From: JARYMI01 sp037444845
Lineage (GTDB): Bacteria > Acidobacteriota > Aminicenantia > Aminicenantales > UBA8522
Direction: 5' to 3'
Length of the DNA stretch: 64,000 nt
Assembly (NCBI GenBank): GCA_037444845.1
Contig: JBBILQ010000007.1
Span: 1 to 64,000, forward strand
Below the pieces are notes generated by a model. The model was not told where the DNA came from. It made no database searches and worked only from the letters and a program-made list of their open reading frames with translations. The translations under genes were made by a program, and so were the position numbers. Shown in pieces: positions 8,393 through 16,622 of the stretch (position 1 is its first letter; each line of letters opens with the position of its first letter).

Positions 8393-8662
8393 TCAGAGGA
8401 TGGATAACTTCCGCTCCGCCGCGTCTGCTCCGGCCAATCCGGCGGCCTCGGCCGGTGACCTCAATCTTTTCCCCAGCTTCAGCCGGGACCTGTGGAGAAT
8501 GGCGCGAACGCCGACCGGGGTTTTTTCCTTATCACCGATTTCTCCGTGGTCGATCGCATCATCCACCACCTTAAGCTGACCTTTGTCGCGGACAAGCCTC
8601 CCCCGCCTCGTCTCGTCTATCAGGAAGTTCTGATGGATTCTGAGACAGGCGCAGAATATTTT
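8393..8662 (-). pseudogene. Remnant of an ECF sigma-70 factor gene
   Basis: An open frame with no start ends at TGA 8393-8395, 13 bp before the anti-sigma ATG, the usual sigma/anti-sigma arrangement. It reads IHQNFLIDETRRGR, typical of region 2.4, then after too short a linker TPVGVRAILHRSRLKLGKRL, typical of the region 4 helix-turn-helix end. A stop codon (8663-8665) closes the frame upstream and regions 2.1-2.3 are not found in any frame. I read it as a 5'-truncated, internally deleted sigma gene. Confidence 0.6.
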
Positions 8663-8768
8663 TCATGATTCCTTTCTTTGCCCAGAAGGAGAGGTCCGGC
8701 TGCGCTCCGGCGTTTTTTATCGTCTCTGCGGCTTTTGAGCCGCTTTGGCCCACCAGGAGAGACTTCCG

Positions 8769-9539
8769 ATGACCCTTGACATCTTACTTTGTCATGATTT
8801 ATATTTCCTGACGATGGTTGAAGGGGAAAATGAGGACAAAGATGCTCACCCAGCCAGCAAAGCTGAAAAGGAACTTCTTATCTTTTTTAAACATTTTTTG
8901 CGGACTTGTGTCCTTGGTCTTATCTTAGTTCCGTTAATTGCTTCATCGTGGTCCCCAACTGGTTCGATGCGATCTGCCCGATACGATTTTGGGGCCACTT
9001 TGCTCAGTAACGGTAAGGTTCTCGCGGCAGGTGGAAGCAGTGGCCCAGGAAATGTGTTGTCTTCAGCGGAGATTTACAATCCATCGACGGGATCATGGAC
9101 GTCAACGGGTAGCATGCATGACGGGGTACACAGCGCAGGATTTGCTGTTCTCTCAAGCTCAAGTAGTGAAACGAAAGTCTTGAGGGCTGGCGGAACCGAT
9201 GTGTATGGTGTCAATCTCAGCACAGCCGAGATTTTTACTGCAAGCACTGGGACGTGGGCTAGGACAGGTTCGTTAAATGGTGGTCGCGCTGGTTTCGGAA
9301 TAGTCAAGCTTACAACCGCTAATATCTTCGTTGCAGGTGGAGTAGCGTCACACGGAAACGTAGTCCTTTCAACGGCGGAAGAGTATATAGTTTCGAGCGG
9401 GACCTGGCAGTCAAGACCTTCAATGCGCGATGCACGCTCCCGGTTTCGGTTGGTGCGACTAAGCAATGGGGATGTTCTTGCCGCTGGGGGGATAAATCTC
9501 TATAGTCCTTTGAGCACTGCTGAGGTATATATACCCTAA
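8769..9539 (+). CDS. Kelch-repeat (galactose-oxidase-like) exported protein
   Basis: A 256-residue protein (longer by 8 if an upstream start at 8745 is used). A charged N-terminus is followed by a hydrophobic segment (FFKHFLRTCVLGLILVPLIA) that would act as signal or anchor. The rest is four to five kelch blades with the repeating pattern GSM-R-x-ARYxF, NGKVLAAGG, LSSAEIYNPSTGSW. A full propeller normally has six or seven blades, so this one is short, or the gene is truncated at its end. Base composition is visibly lower in GC than the neighbours, and it sits between a broken sigma gene and a transposase remnant, which suggests acquired or decaying DNA. Function unknown, probably carbohydrate or protein binding. 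Confidence 0.65.
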   Translation: MTLDILLCHDLYFLTMVEGENEDKDAHPASKAEKELLIFFKHFLRTCVLGLILVPLIASSWSPTGSMRSARYDFGATLLSNGKVLAAGGSSGPGNVLSSAEIYNPSTGSWTSTGSMHDGVHSAGFAVLSSSSSETKVLRAGGTDVYGVNLSTAEIFTASTGTWARTGSLNGGRAGFGIVKLTTANIFVAGGVASHGNVVLSTAEEYIVSSGTWQSRPSMRDARSRFRLVRLSNGDVLAAGGINLYSPLSTAEVYIP

Positions 9540-9992
9540 AAATGGCGTTTAGGCACATAACGAATCTGCGTCCGGACCAATGCCCTGGAATCGAGTCTCA
9601 CCTTATAAGCAAGACTAACCCATAAAGTGCAGCACACAGCCGACGTTTTGCCTATGAAATAAAATTTTAGAGCTATATTACTGCCTCTTTTATAGAGACT
9701 CGGTAACCCTGGGGAATAGAATCCATAGGAGTGCAGTGAACAGCAGGAGGGCGGGAACGCTGAATCGTCTTTCTTCTATTTGCATGTCTGAAAGATTTAT
9801 CTTCGCCATTGCATAAATAAATAAAGGACTAGGGGAAAGGTATCAAGGTCCGCCAAAGCTGTTAGATACATTTGGTCCTTCTGTGCCCCTACCCAAACCA
9901 CTCAGCTTGCTGCCTTGTATCTGCTTTTTGACCTGACTCTAAAATACTCCCGTGTGCATGTGTTTTAACCTCGAACTGCGCTGCTTACCTCC
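9540..9992. other. Gene-free stretch, nothing recognised
   Basis: This 450-bp stretch after the kelch gene has lower GC than its surroundings, no coherent reading frame, no repeat found elsewhere in the window and no RNA fold that I can recognise by eye. Confidence 0.4.
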
Positions 9993-10300
9993 TTGATGCG
10001 CTCTAATCGATTGAGGGATGGAAGCTCAACTTCAGGCAGCGATGAAGAGTGGGGTGAGTGGATGCGGGAGACACTCCTCCTCAATGTCCCCCACCGTCAG
10101 GTCGTCTTTACTGTTCCCAAGATGCTGCGCATCTTCTTAAAGTACAAGCGCCCGCTTCTGGGGGAGCTCTGCGTGCAGCCTTCCGGTCCTTGACCCGTTA
10201 TTTTGAGGTCTTAACCGGCAGCGAGCTTATGCCCGGAGTCATTGCCGCCATCCAGACCTTCGGCGACCGCATCGATCTTCCTTCGTGTTTACACCAAGCA
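9993..10300 (+). pseudogene. Remnant of an IS91-family transposase
   Basis: One frame reads WGEWMRETLLLNVPHRQVVF then TVPKMLRIFLKYKRPLLGEL; after a frameshift near 10165 the next frame reads SLTRYFEVLTG and PGVIAAIQTFGDRI. Together these match the order of conserved blocks in IS91-type (Y2, HUH) transposases, which lead to the HLH metal motif; that motif is absent here because the match stops after QTFGD. N-terminal zinc-finger and catalytic tyrosine regions are also missing, so it is an inactive fragment. Confidence 0.6.
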
Positions 10301-10353
10301 TCAATTATGATAAAAATGAAGGGCTCTTAAATAATTCGCGAAAGGATTGATCG

Positions 10354-11547
10354 ATGTGTGAAAAACGGGATGTTTTCATCGTGAGCGCCGCGCGGACGCC
10401 CATCGGAACCTTCCTGGGTGCGCTCAAGGATTTCACTGCGGCCGACCTGGGCGGGGTCGTCATCCGGGAAGCTCTCAGACGCGCAAACCTTCGCGGCGAG
10501 GATGTGGATGAGGTCATCATGGGAAGCGTCGTCTCGGCCGGCATCGGCCAGGCGCCGGCCAAACAGGCGGCCGTCAAGGGAGGAATCCCTTATTCGGTCA
10601 GCTGTTTTGCCGTGAACAAGGTCTGCGGATCGGCCTTGAAAGCTGTGGCCCTCGCCGCTCAGGCAATCCAGGTCGAGGAGAAAGAGGTGGTCGTTGCCGG
10701 CGGAATGGAGAGCATGAGCCGGGCCCCGCATCTTGTCTGGGGGATGAGAGAGGGAGTCAAGTTTGGGGATGTCCAGGTCAAGGATGCCATGATCCTGGAT
10801 GGCCTCTGGTGCGCTTTCGACAACGTCCACATGGGAATGACGGGAGAGGTTGTGGCCGAGAAGTTCGGCGCGACGAGGGAAGAGCAGGACCAGTATGCGC
10901 TGAGCAGCCAGCAGAAAGCCATCCATGCCATCGAGAAAGGGTATTTCAACGATGAGATTGTGCCCATCACGATCCCCCAGAAAAAAGGCGACCCGGTCGT
11001 CTTTGCTGTCGATGAAGGGCCGCGTCGAGACACAACATTGGAGAAGCTTTCTAAGCTCAGGCCCGCTTTCAAAAAGGATGGCACGGTCACAGCCGGCAAC
11101 GCCTCGACGTTGAATGACGGGGCGGCTGCGGTCGTTGTTGCCTCGGAGGAAGCGATCAAGAACCGGGGACTCAACCCGGCCATGGCTCGAATCCTGGGCT
11201 CTGCCACAAACGGGGTTGAACCATCGATGGTTATGTATGCTCCCAAAGGTGCGATAGAGAAGCTCCTGGCCAACGTCGGCTGGAAAATCGAGGAGGTCGA
11301 TTTATTCGAAATCAACGAGGCCTTCTCGGCCCAGCTTGTTGTCCTGCTCAAGGAACTCAAACTCGACCGCGAGAAAGTCAATGTCCACGGCGGGGCCGTC
11401 GCGCTGGGCCATCCGATCGGTGCCACAGGCGCCCGGATTCTTGCCACGCTTGTTTACGCACTCAAGCACCGCGGGCTCAAGAAAGGCATCGCTGCCCTCT
11501 GCCTGGGCGGCGGCGACGCGGTGGCCATGGCTGTGGAGATAGTCTGA
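10354..11547 (+). CDS. Acetyl-CoA C-acetyltransferase (thiolase)
   Basis: Condenses two acetyl-CoA to acetoacetyl-CoA or cleaves the reverse. The 397-residue length is standard. C91 in NKVCGSALKAV is the nucleophile, GGMESMSRAPH and NEAFSAQ are family blocks, H353 lies in ALGHPIGATGAR, and C383 in CLGGGDAVA is the second catalytic cysteine; that last motif is usually CxGGGQG, so the GGGD variant is slightly unusual. It is followed 19 bp later by the 3-hydroxyacyl-CoA dehydrogenase gene, so the pair catalyses consecutive steps of acetoacetyl-CoA formation and reduction, in fatty-acid oxidation or a butyrate-type pathway. Substrate length is not determinable from motifs alone. Confidence 0.92.
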   Translation: MCEKRDVFIVSAARTPIGTFLGALKDFTAADLGGVVIREALRRANLRGEDVDEVIMGSVVSAGIGQAPAKQAAVKGGIPYSVSCFAVNKVCGSALKAVALAAQAIQVEEKEVVVAGGMESMSRAPHLVWGMREGVKFGDVQVKDAMILDGLWCAFDNVHMGMTGEVVAEKFGATREEQDQYALSSQQKAIHAIEKGYFNDEIVPITIPQKKGDPVVFAVDEGPRRDTTLEKLSKLRPAFKKDGTVTAGNASTLNDGAAAVVVASEEAIKNRGLNPAMARILGSATNGVEPSMVMYAPKGAIEKLLANVGWKIEEVDLFEINEAFSAQLVVLLKELKLDREKVNVHGGAVALGHPIGATGARILATLVYALKHRGLKKGIAALCLGGGDAVAMAVEIV

Positions 11548-11566
11548 GCAAGGGAAAGGAGGGGAT

Positions 11567-12412
11567 ATGGACGTAAAAACGATCGGAATAATTGGAGCAG
11601 GGACCATGGGCAGCGGCATCGCCCAGGTAGCCGCCGCATCCGGATTTTCGGTCCTTCTCAACGATATAGACCAGAGCTACCTTGACCGCGCCCTCAAGGG
11701 AATCGACAAGAGCCTGGCCAAGCTTATCGAGAAGGGAAAGATCACAGAGGACAAAGCAGCCATCCTGGGCCGCGTCAAACCCACGGCCGAGCTTGAGGAC
11801 CTCAAGGCCGCGGATTTCGTTGTCGAAGCCGTGTTCGAGGATTTTGACGTTAAGAAAAAAGTCCTCACGGCGCTCGATAAAATCCTGGCGCCTGAGATCA
11901 TCCTGGCGTCTAACACCTCTTCGATCTCAATCACCCGGCTGGCTGCCCAGACCGCCCGGCCGTCTCAGTTCATGGGCATGCACTTCATGAACCCCGTGCC
12001 GCTGATGACGCTGGTCGAGCTCGTTCGCGGGCTGGCCACGTCCGAGGAGACGTTCGCTTCAGTCAAGGCCCTGGCCGAGAAAATGGGCAAGGTTCCGGTC
12101 GAGGCTAACGATTTTCCCGGGTTCATCGCCAACCGCATCCTGATGCCGATGATCAACGAGGCTGTCTACGCCCTGATGGAAGGCGTGGGCACGGCGGAGG
12201 CCATCGACACGGTCATGAAGCTCGGGATGAACCATCCGATGGGCCCGCTCACCTTGGCCGACCTCATTGGCCTGGATGTTTGCCTCTCCATCATGGAAGT
12301 CCTTCATGAGGGGTTCAAAGACCCGAGGTATCGACCTTGCCCGCTTCTCAGGAAGATGGTGGATGCCGGGTATCTCGGGCGTAAGACAGGCCGCGGATTC
12401 TACACCTACTAA
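11567..12412 (+). CDS. hbd: 3-hydroxybutyryl-CoA (3-hydroxyacyl-CoA) dehydrogenase
   Basis: NAD(P)-dependent reduction of acetoacetyl-CoA to 3-hydroxybutyryl-CoA or the reverse. The Rossmann motif GAGTMGSG is at residues 10-17, SNTSS at 115-119, the catalytic histidine H139 in GMHFMNP, and the C-terminal domain has FPGFIANRIL and GMNHPMGPLTLADLIGLD. The 281-residue length is that of stand-alone Hbd/PaaH enzymes. Shine-Dalgarno AAGGAGGGG precedes the ATG. Co-directional and close to the thiolase, so most likely one operon. No crotonase or butyryl-CoA dehydrogenase is nearby, so the rest of the pathway lies elsewhere. Confidence 0.93.
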   Translation: MDVKTIGIIGAGTMGSGIAQVAAASGFSVLLNDIDQSYLDRALKGIDKSLAKLIEKGKITEDKAAILGRVKPTAELEDLKAADFVVEAVFEDFDVKKKVLTALDKILAPEIILASNTSSISITRLAAQTARPSQFMGMHFMNPVPLMTLVELVRGLATSEETFASVKALAEKMGKVPVEANDFPGFIANRILMPMINEAVYALMEGVGTAEAIDTVMKLGMNHPMGPLTLADLIGLDVCLSIMEVLHEGFKDPRYRPCPLLRKMVDAGYLGRKTGRGFYTY

Positions 12413-12439
12413 AATTATGAGGCCCCAGATTTGCCGTTA

Positions 12440-12612
12440 GGAAAAGGCTATCCCTGTCATCGCGAGCACTCATTGGGTGCGTGGCGATCCGACGGAGTCG
12501 TCGCGAGGAGCAAAGCGACGTGGCGATCTCAAGTTTATCTGATGAGATCCCTCGCCGGGCCCGGGACGACCCAAAGGGCCGGATTGCTTCGCTTCGCTCG
12601 CAAAGACAATTT
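12440..12612. repeat. Dispersed-repeat-like sequence (CERSEAI type)
   Basis: Contains blocks such as TCGCGAGCACTCATTGGG, GGCGATCCGACGGAGTCG, CGCGAGGAGCAAAGCGACG and TTCGCTTCGCTCGCAAAGAC. Minus-strand translation gives the CERSEAI string commonly mis-annotated as protein in many genomes. A related short block (TTCACTCGCGACGA) occurs near 16560. I regard it as a non-coding dispersed repeat between hbd and recA. Confidence 0.5.
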
Positions 12613-12743
12613 TCTAACGCCAATTTTGGGTGGGGGCGGCCCTCCGTGAGGACCGTCCCGGTTTGTGATAAAATAAAAAAAGTATTTTGACCTTTTGATA
12701 GAAACTCCTGGGTGGATACGTCCCTTATGATGAGGAGGATAAG

Positions 12744-13811
12744 ATGAAAGGCGAAGACACAGAACAAAAGCAGGCCTCGCGGACCCGGGCCATCGAGGCA
12801 GCCGTCTCCCAGATAGAAAAACAGTTCGGCAAAGGCTCGGTGATGAAGCTCGGCCAGAAAGAAGCGGCCATCAAGGTCGAGGCCATCCCCACCGGATCGA
12901 TTGCTTTTGACCTGGCCCTGGGGATCGGCGGGTTTCCTCGCGGCCGGGTCGTCGAAGTCTTTGGCCCGGAAGCCACCGGCAAGACGACGCTGGCGCTTCA
13001 CGTCATCGCCGAAGCCCAGAAGCGGAGTGGCCAGGCAGCCTTCATCGACGCTGAGCATGCTCTTGACCCGCGCTACGCGGCCAGCGTCGGCGTGGATGTG
13101 GATAACCTCCTCATCTCTCAGCCCGACTACGGCGAGCAGGGCCTGGAGATTGCCGAAGTCCTGGTCCGGAGCGGCGCTGTGGACGTCATCGTCGTTGACT
13201 CGGTAGCCGCCCTCGTGCCCAAGGCCGAGCTTGAAGGCGAGATGGGCGACGCCCACATGGGCCTCCAGGCCAGGCTGATGTCCCAGGCTCTGCGTAAGCT
13301 CACGGCTATCGTCAGCCGGTCCAAAACCTGCTTCATCTTTGTCAACCAGATGAGGGAGAAGATCGGCGTGTTTATCGGCAGCCCGGAGACGACAACAGGC
13401 GGCAGGGCGCTGAAGTTTTATGCCTCGATGCGCATCGACATCCGCCGGATAACCGCCCTGAGAGAGGGGGATAGCATTGTTGGCAACCGCGTCAAGGTGA
13501 AGATTGTCAAAAACAAGATGGCCCCGCCCTTCAAGGACGCGGAGTTTGACATCATTTACGGGCGCGGAATCTCCAGGGAAGGAGACCTCGTTGACTGCGG
13601 AGTGAACGTCGGGCTCATCGAGAAAACCGGCACATGGTACTCCTATAAAGGAGAAAGGCTTGGTCAGGGCCGCGACAACGTCAAGAAGCTGCTCAAAGAA
13701 AGCCCTGATCTGGCGGCGCAGATCGAGGCTGAAATCCGGAAAAAAGTCGGCCTTGCCCCTGAAGCGAAGGAAGAAAAAGAAATTAGAGAGGAGAAAGAGG
13801 CAAAAAGATAG
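12744..13811 (+). CDS. recA: Recombinase RecA
   Basis: DNA-dependent ATPase for strand exchange and SOS co-protease. Walker A GPEATGKT is at residues 74-81 (GPESSGKT is more usual), EHALDPRYA, the Walker B-like VIVVDSVAALVPK, and the L2 loop region FVNQMREKIGV with GSPETTTGGRALKFY are all present. Length 355 with a charged C-terminal tail is typical. Start set by the strong Shine-Dalgarno GAGGAGG 8 bp upstream. I saw no LexA box of the GAACN4GTTC kind in the 330 bp upstream. The stop is 3 bp before the next ATG, so recA and the superoxide dismutase gene are probably co-transcribed. Confidence 0.98.
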   Translation: MKGEDTEQKQASRTRAIEAAVSQIEKQFGKGSVMKLGQKEAAIKVEAIPTGSIAFDLALGIGGFPRGRVVEVFGPEATGKTTLALHVIAEAQKRSGQAAFIDAEHALDPRYAASVGVDVDNLLISQPDYGEQGLEIAEVLVRSGAVDVIVVDSVAALVPKAELEGEMGDAHMGLQARLMSQALRKLTAIVSRSKTCFIFVNQMREKIGVFIGSPETTTGGRALKFYASMRIDIRRITALREGDSIVGNRVKVKIVKNKMAPPFKDAEFDIIYGRGISREGDLVDCGVNVGLIEKTGTWYSYKGERLGQGRDNVKKLLKESPDLAAQIEAEIRKKVGLAPEAKEEKEIREEKEAKR

Positions 13812-13814
13812 CTG

Positions 13815-14498
13815 ATGAAGCGTCGAGAGTTCGTGGCCACGGCAGGGGTAGGAGGGGTTGCCATGTTCTGGGGACTCGCGCTTCCCATAAGAGCCAATTT
13901 TAGAGAGGAGGAAAGGATGATGGCTTACACGGCAAAAGATTATTCTGGGCTCATCGGCATGCCTGGCTTTAGCGAAACCCTGCTGAAGAATCACTTCACC
14001 CTCTACCAGGGATATGTCACGAACACGAACAAAGTCCTCGAAGCTCTTGCGCAGATGTTGAGGGACGGAAAAGCAGGCACGCCCGAGTTCGCCGAGCTCA
14101 AGCGAAGGCTGGGCTGGGAATTCAACGGCATGCGGCTGCATGAGTACTACTTTGAGAGCCTGGGGGGAAAAGAAGCTCCCAACCTTAACGGAAAACTCGG
14201 CCGAATGATCGCCGCGGATTTCGGAAGCTTTGATGCCTGGGAAAAGGATTTCAAGACCACGGGCGCCATGCGGGGTATCGGCTGGGCTGTCCTCTACCAG
14301 GATACAGCGAGCGGCAGGCTCATCAACTTCTGGATCAACGAGCACGATGTCGGGCATCCGGCTGGCTGCCTGCCTCTCCTGATCATGGACGTCTTCGAGC
14401 ATGCTTTCATGATCGACTATGGATTGAAAAGAGCAGACTACATCGAGGCCTTTTTCAAGAACATCGACTGGAAGATCGTCGAAGCGCGGCTCAAATGA
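13815..14498 (+). CDS. Fe/Mn superoxide dismutase with a possible TAT signal and two starts
   Basis: Converts superoxide to O2 and H2O2. Metal ligands are H60 (NHFTLY), H109 (RLHEYY), D192 and H196 (DVFEHA). From the first ATG the 227-residue product begins MKRREF followed by a hydrophobic stretch to about residue 27, which resembles a twin-arginine signal. A second start pair, M35/M36 (13917 and 13920), is preceded by a very strong Shine-Dalgarno (AGAGGAGGAAAGG) and would give a standard 192-residue cytosolic enzyme. Both starts have good ribosome sites, the first one inside the end of recA. Dual localisation is inference. It directly follows recA, so both may belong to one damage/oxidative-stress transcript. 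Confidence 0.9.
   Translation: MKRREFVATAGVGGVAMFWGLALPIRANFREEERMMAYTAKDYSGLIGMPGFSETLLKNHFTLYQGYVTNTNKVLEALAQMLRDGKAGTPEFAELKRRLGWEFNGMRLHEYYFESLGGKEAPNLNGKLGRMIAADFGSFDAWEKDFKTTGAMRGIGWAVLYQDTASGRLINFWINEHDVGHPAGCLPLLIMDVFEHAFMIDYGLKRADYIEAFFKNIDWKIVEARLK
13904..13916 (+). promoter_or_regulatory. Internal ribosome binding site in the SOD gene
   Basis: AGAGGAGGAAAGG lies immediately before the in-frame ATG at 13917 and before ATG 13920. It is better placed than chance coding sequence would suggest and argues for translation starting at M35/M36. Confidence 0.5.
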
Positions 14499-14558
14499 AC
14501 GGGAAAAACGGCCGGTTCGCGCTACCCTTGGGATAACCTGATTGGGAGGTGAAAAAGA

Positions 14559-15623
14559 ATGGCCCGTCATGTCCACAGACGATCGCGCAAGAGCGGCCTT
14601 CCGCCAGGGAGCCTCATCCACATCGGCGAGAAAAAGGCCGAAAGGACTAAGATCATTATCATCGACTATGATGAGAAAAATTTCGAGGTAAAAGAGGCCA
14701 AGGCCGTTGAGGAGTGTTTCCCGTTCAAAGAAACGGCCACGGTCACCTGGATCAACGTTTACGGCGTCCATGACGGCGAAATCATCGGCAAGATGGGCGG
14801 GCATTTCGGCGTCCATCCTCTCATCCTCGAGGACATCATGAACACGGCCCAAAGACCCAAGCTTGAGGACATGGGCGATTATCTCTTCATCGTCGTGCGG
14901 ATGCTCAGCTTTGAGCGGAAAAAGAAAGGCGTCCTGTCAGAGCAGGTGAGCCTGATCGTCGGGCCGAACTTCATCATTTCCTTCCAGGAGGGCGAGGGTG
15001 ACGTGTTCGACCCTGTGAGAGAAAGAATAAGGTCGGGGAAAGGCCGGCTGCGGAAGATGGGGCCGGACTATCTGGCTTACGCCCTGATCGATGCCATCGT
15101 CGATAACTATTTTCTCATCCTGGAAAAGTTCGGCGAACACGTGGAAGCCCTTGAAGAAGAACTCATCAGCGACCCGGGCCGCAAGACCATCCAGGCGCTC
15201 CACACGCTGAAAAGAGAGATAATCTTTCTGCGCAAGTCGGTCTGGCCGTTGCGAGAAGTCATCAGCGGCCTGGAGCGCGCCGGCTCGCCCCTCATCAAGG
15301 AATCGACCGGCATCTTCCTTCGGGATGTCTACGACCACACCATCCAGGTGATCGATACTGTCGAAACCTACAGGGACATGCTCTCCGGGATGCTGGATAT
15401 CTACCTCTCCAGCGTCAGCAACCGGATGAACGAGATCATGAAGGTCCTGACCATCATCGCCACCATTTTCATCCCCTTGACGTTCATCGCCGGCATCTAC
15501 GGGATGAATTTCGACTTCATGCCGGAGCTGAATTGGCGGTGGGGGTATTTTGCGGTGCTCGCCCTGATGGCGGCGGTTGGCGTTTTCATGTTATTTTACT
15601 TTTGGCGGAAAAAATGGCTGTAA
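14559..15623 (+). CDS. corA: Magnesium/cobalt transporter CorA
   Basis: Pentameric inner-membrane Mg2+ channel. A large soluble N-terminal domain with the coiled helical stalk is followed by two C-terminal membrane segments; the signature GMN occurs in IYGMNFDFMPEL at the end of the first. Length 354 is typical. Shine-Dalgarno GGGAGGTG precedes the ATG. The following two genes (LapA-like and DUF502) are 13-14 bp apart on the same strand, suggesting one envelope-related transcript. Confidence 0.95.
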   Translation: MARHVHRRSRKSGLPPGSLIHIGEKKAERTKIIIIDYDEKNFEVKEAKAVEECFPFKETATVTWINVYGVHDGEIIGKMGGHFGVHPLILEDIMNTAQRPKLEDMGDYLFIVVRMLSFERKKKGVLSEQVSLIVGPNFIISFQEGEGDVFDPVRERIRSGKGRLRKMGPDYLAYALIDAIVDNYFLILEKFGEHVEALEEELISDPGRKTIQALHTLKREIIFLRKSVWPLREVISGLERAGSPLIKESTGIFLRDVYDHTIQVIDTVETYRDMLSGMLDIYLSSVSNRMNEIMKVLTIIATIFIPLTFIAGIYGMNFDFMPELNWRWGYFAVLALMAAVGVFMLFYFWRKKWL

Positions 15624-15636
15624 AGGAGGTTTAGCC

Positions 15637-15837
15637 GTGAAGGCAAAGATTCTTCTCGTGCTCATTTTGCTCTCCCTCCTGGCGATCATCCTCCTCCAGA
15701 ACACAGAAGAAGTCGTTTTCCGCATCTTCTTCTGGAGAATAGCCATGTCGCAGGTGATTTTGGTGCCCTTAGCGGTTGTGATTGGCTTTCTCTTCGGCTA
15801 CTTCATCGCCAAGGGAGGGATGAAGAAGCTCAACTAA
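15637..15837 (+). CDS. Small LapA-domain (DUF1049) membrane protein
   Basis: A 66-residue protein with two hydrophobic segments separated by the QNTEEVVFRIFFW loop typical of LapA/DUF1049 proteins, ending in a short basic tail. Start chosen at GTG 15637 because AAAGGAGGT lies 6 bp upstream; an ATG 20 codons earlier is inside corA and lacks such a site. In E. coli the related LapA works in lipopolysaccharide assembly control; the role here is inferred only by family. Confidence 0.75.
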   Translation: MKAKILLVLILLSLLAIILLQNTEEVVFRIFFWRIAMSQVILVPLAVVIGFLFGYFIAKGGMKKLN

Positions 15838-15851
15838 GAGGGGAATTTTTC

Positions 15852-16445
15852 ATGAGAGACTTTTTTAAACACTTGAGAATCCATATCTTCAGAGGCTTCC
15901 TGGCCATCATCCCGTTGGGGCTTTCCTACCTCGTCATCCGTTTCCTTTACCTGGCCATCGACGCCCGCATCACCGGCCTGATAGACAGGTTTTTAGGGTT
16001 TAAAATCCCGGGACTCGGGTTCCTGCTGGTCCTCATCTTTCTTTATCTTCTCGGCCTGGCGGCCAGCAACTGGCTCGGCCGGAGGGCTTTTAGCCTGATT
16101 GAGGTTATCTCGACGCGCATCCCTTTAATCAAGACCATTTACACGCTCGGCAAGAAGCTGGCCGACGCGATTTCCCTTCCCGAGAAGCAGGCTTTCAAGA
16201 GAGCTGTCATGGTGGAGCATTTCCGGCCCGGCCTGTGGTCGATCGGGTTTGTGACCGGAACCGTCAGTTCCGCTGAAGAGAGAACCGGCAAACTGCTCAA
16301 AGTCTTCATCCCCACCGCGCCCAACCCGACCTCGGGGTTCATGGTTATGGTCAAAGAATCACAGGTGAGGAGCCTGGATTGGACCGTGCCCGAGGCCATG
16401 AATACGATTATATCGGGCGGTATCGTTGGCCCGGAAAAAATCTGA
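15852..16445 (+). CDS. DUF502 family membrane protein
   Basis: A 197-residue protein with two N-terminal hydrophobic segments (about residues 15-40 and 55-78) and a soluble C-terminal domain containing FVTGTV, IPTAPNPTSGFMVMV and ISGGIVGP, the hallmark blocks of DUF502. No biochemical function is established for the family that I know of. Preceded by AGAGGGGAATTTTTC. It is the last gene of the corA-lapA-DUF502 run. Confidence 0.85.
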   Translation: MRDFFKHLRIHIFRGFLAIIPLGLSYLVIRFLYLAIDARITGLIDRFLGFKIPGLGFLLVLIFLYLLGLAASNWLGRRAFSLIEVISTRIPLIKTIYTLGKKLADAISLPEKQAFKRAVMVEHFRPGLWSIGFVTGTVSSAEERTGKLLKVFIPTAPNPTSGFMVMVKESQVRSLDWTVPEAMNTIISGGIVGPEKI

Positions 16446-16622
16446 TGGCGGTGGCGCACTCGCCCAGGGCCAGGCGCATGAACTTTTCGTTCCCGTCGCC
16501 GCCTTTTTCGTCTTCGGCCAGGAAAGTGCCTATTTAGCAGGAGAAAACAGATCGCCGCGCTTCACTCGCGACGACCATACAAGAATATTTGGGCATTTTT
16601 TTACAAGCAGATTGTGCACATT
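16446..16622. other. Intergenic region with possible coding debris
   Basis: Between two convergent genes. On the minus strand one frame reads NEKFMRLALGE, like the start of a TadA-type deaminase, and then ends; a TTCACTCGCGACGA block resembles the repeat at 12440-12612. Neither is a working gene. Confidence 0.25.

Noticed and set aside
9540..9700. Integron attC-like site after the kelch gene (GTTTAGGC...TAACG)
   Set aside because: Half-sites are incomplete and no paired core with the right spacing is present.
12613..12743. LexA/SOS box upstream of recA
   Set aside because: Looked for GAACN4GTTC and CTGTN8ACAG patterns and found no convincing match; the lineage's LexA motif may differ.
12348..14852. 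Very long (834-codon) minus-strand open frame
   Set aside because: It lies antisense to hbd, recA, SOD and corA, which carry clear family motifs; its own product shows none. It is a by-product of GC-rich codon use.
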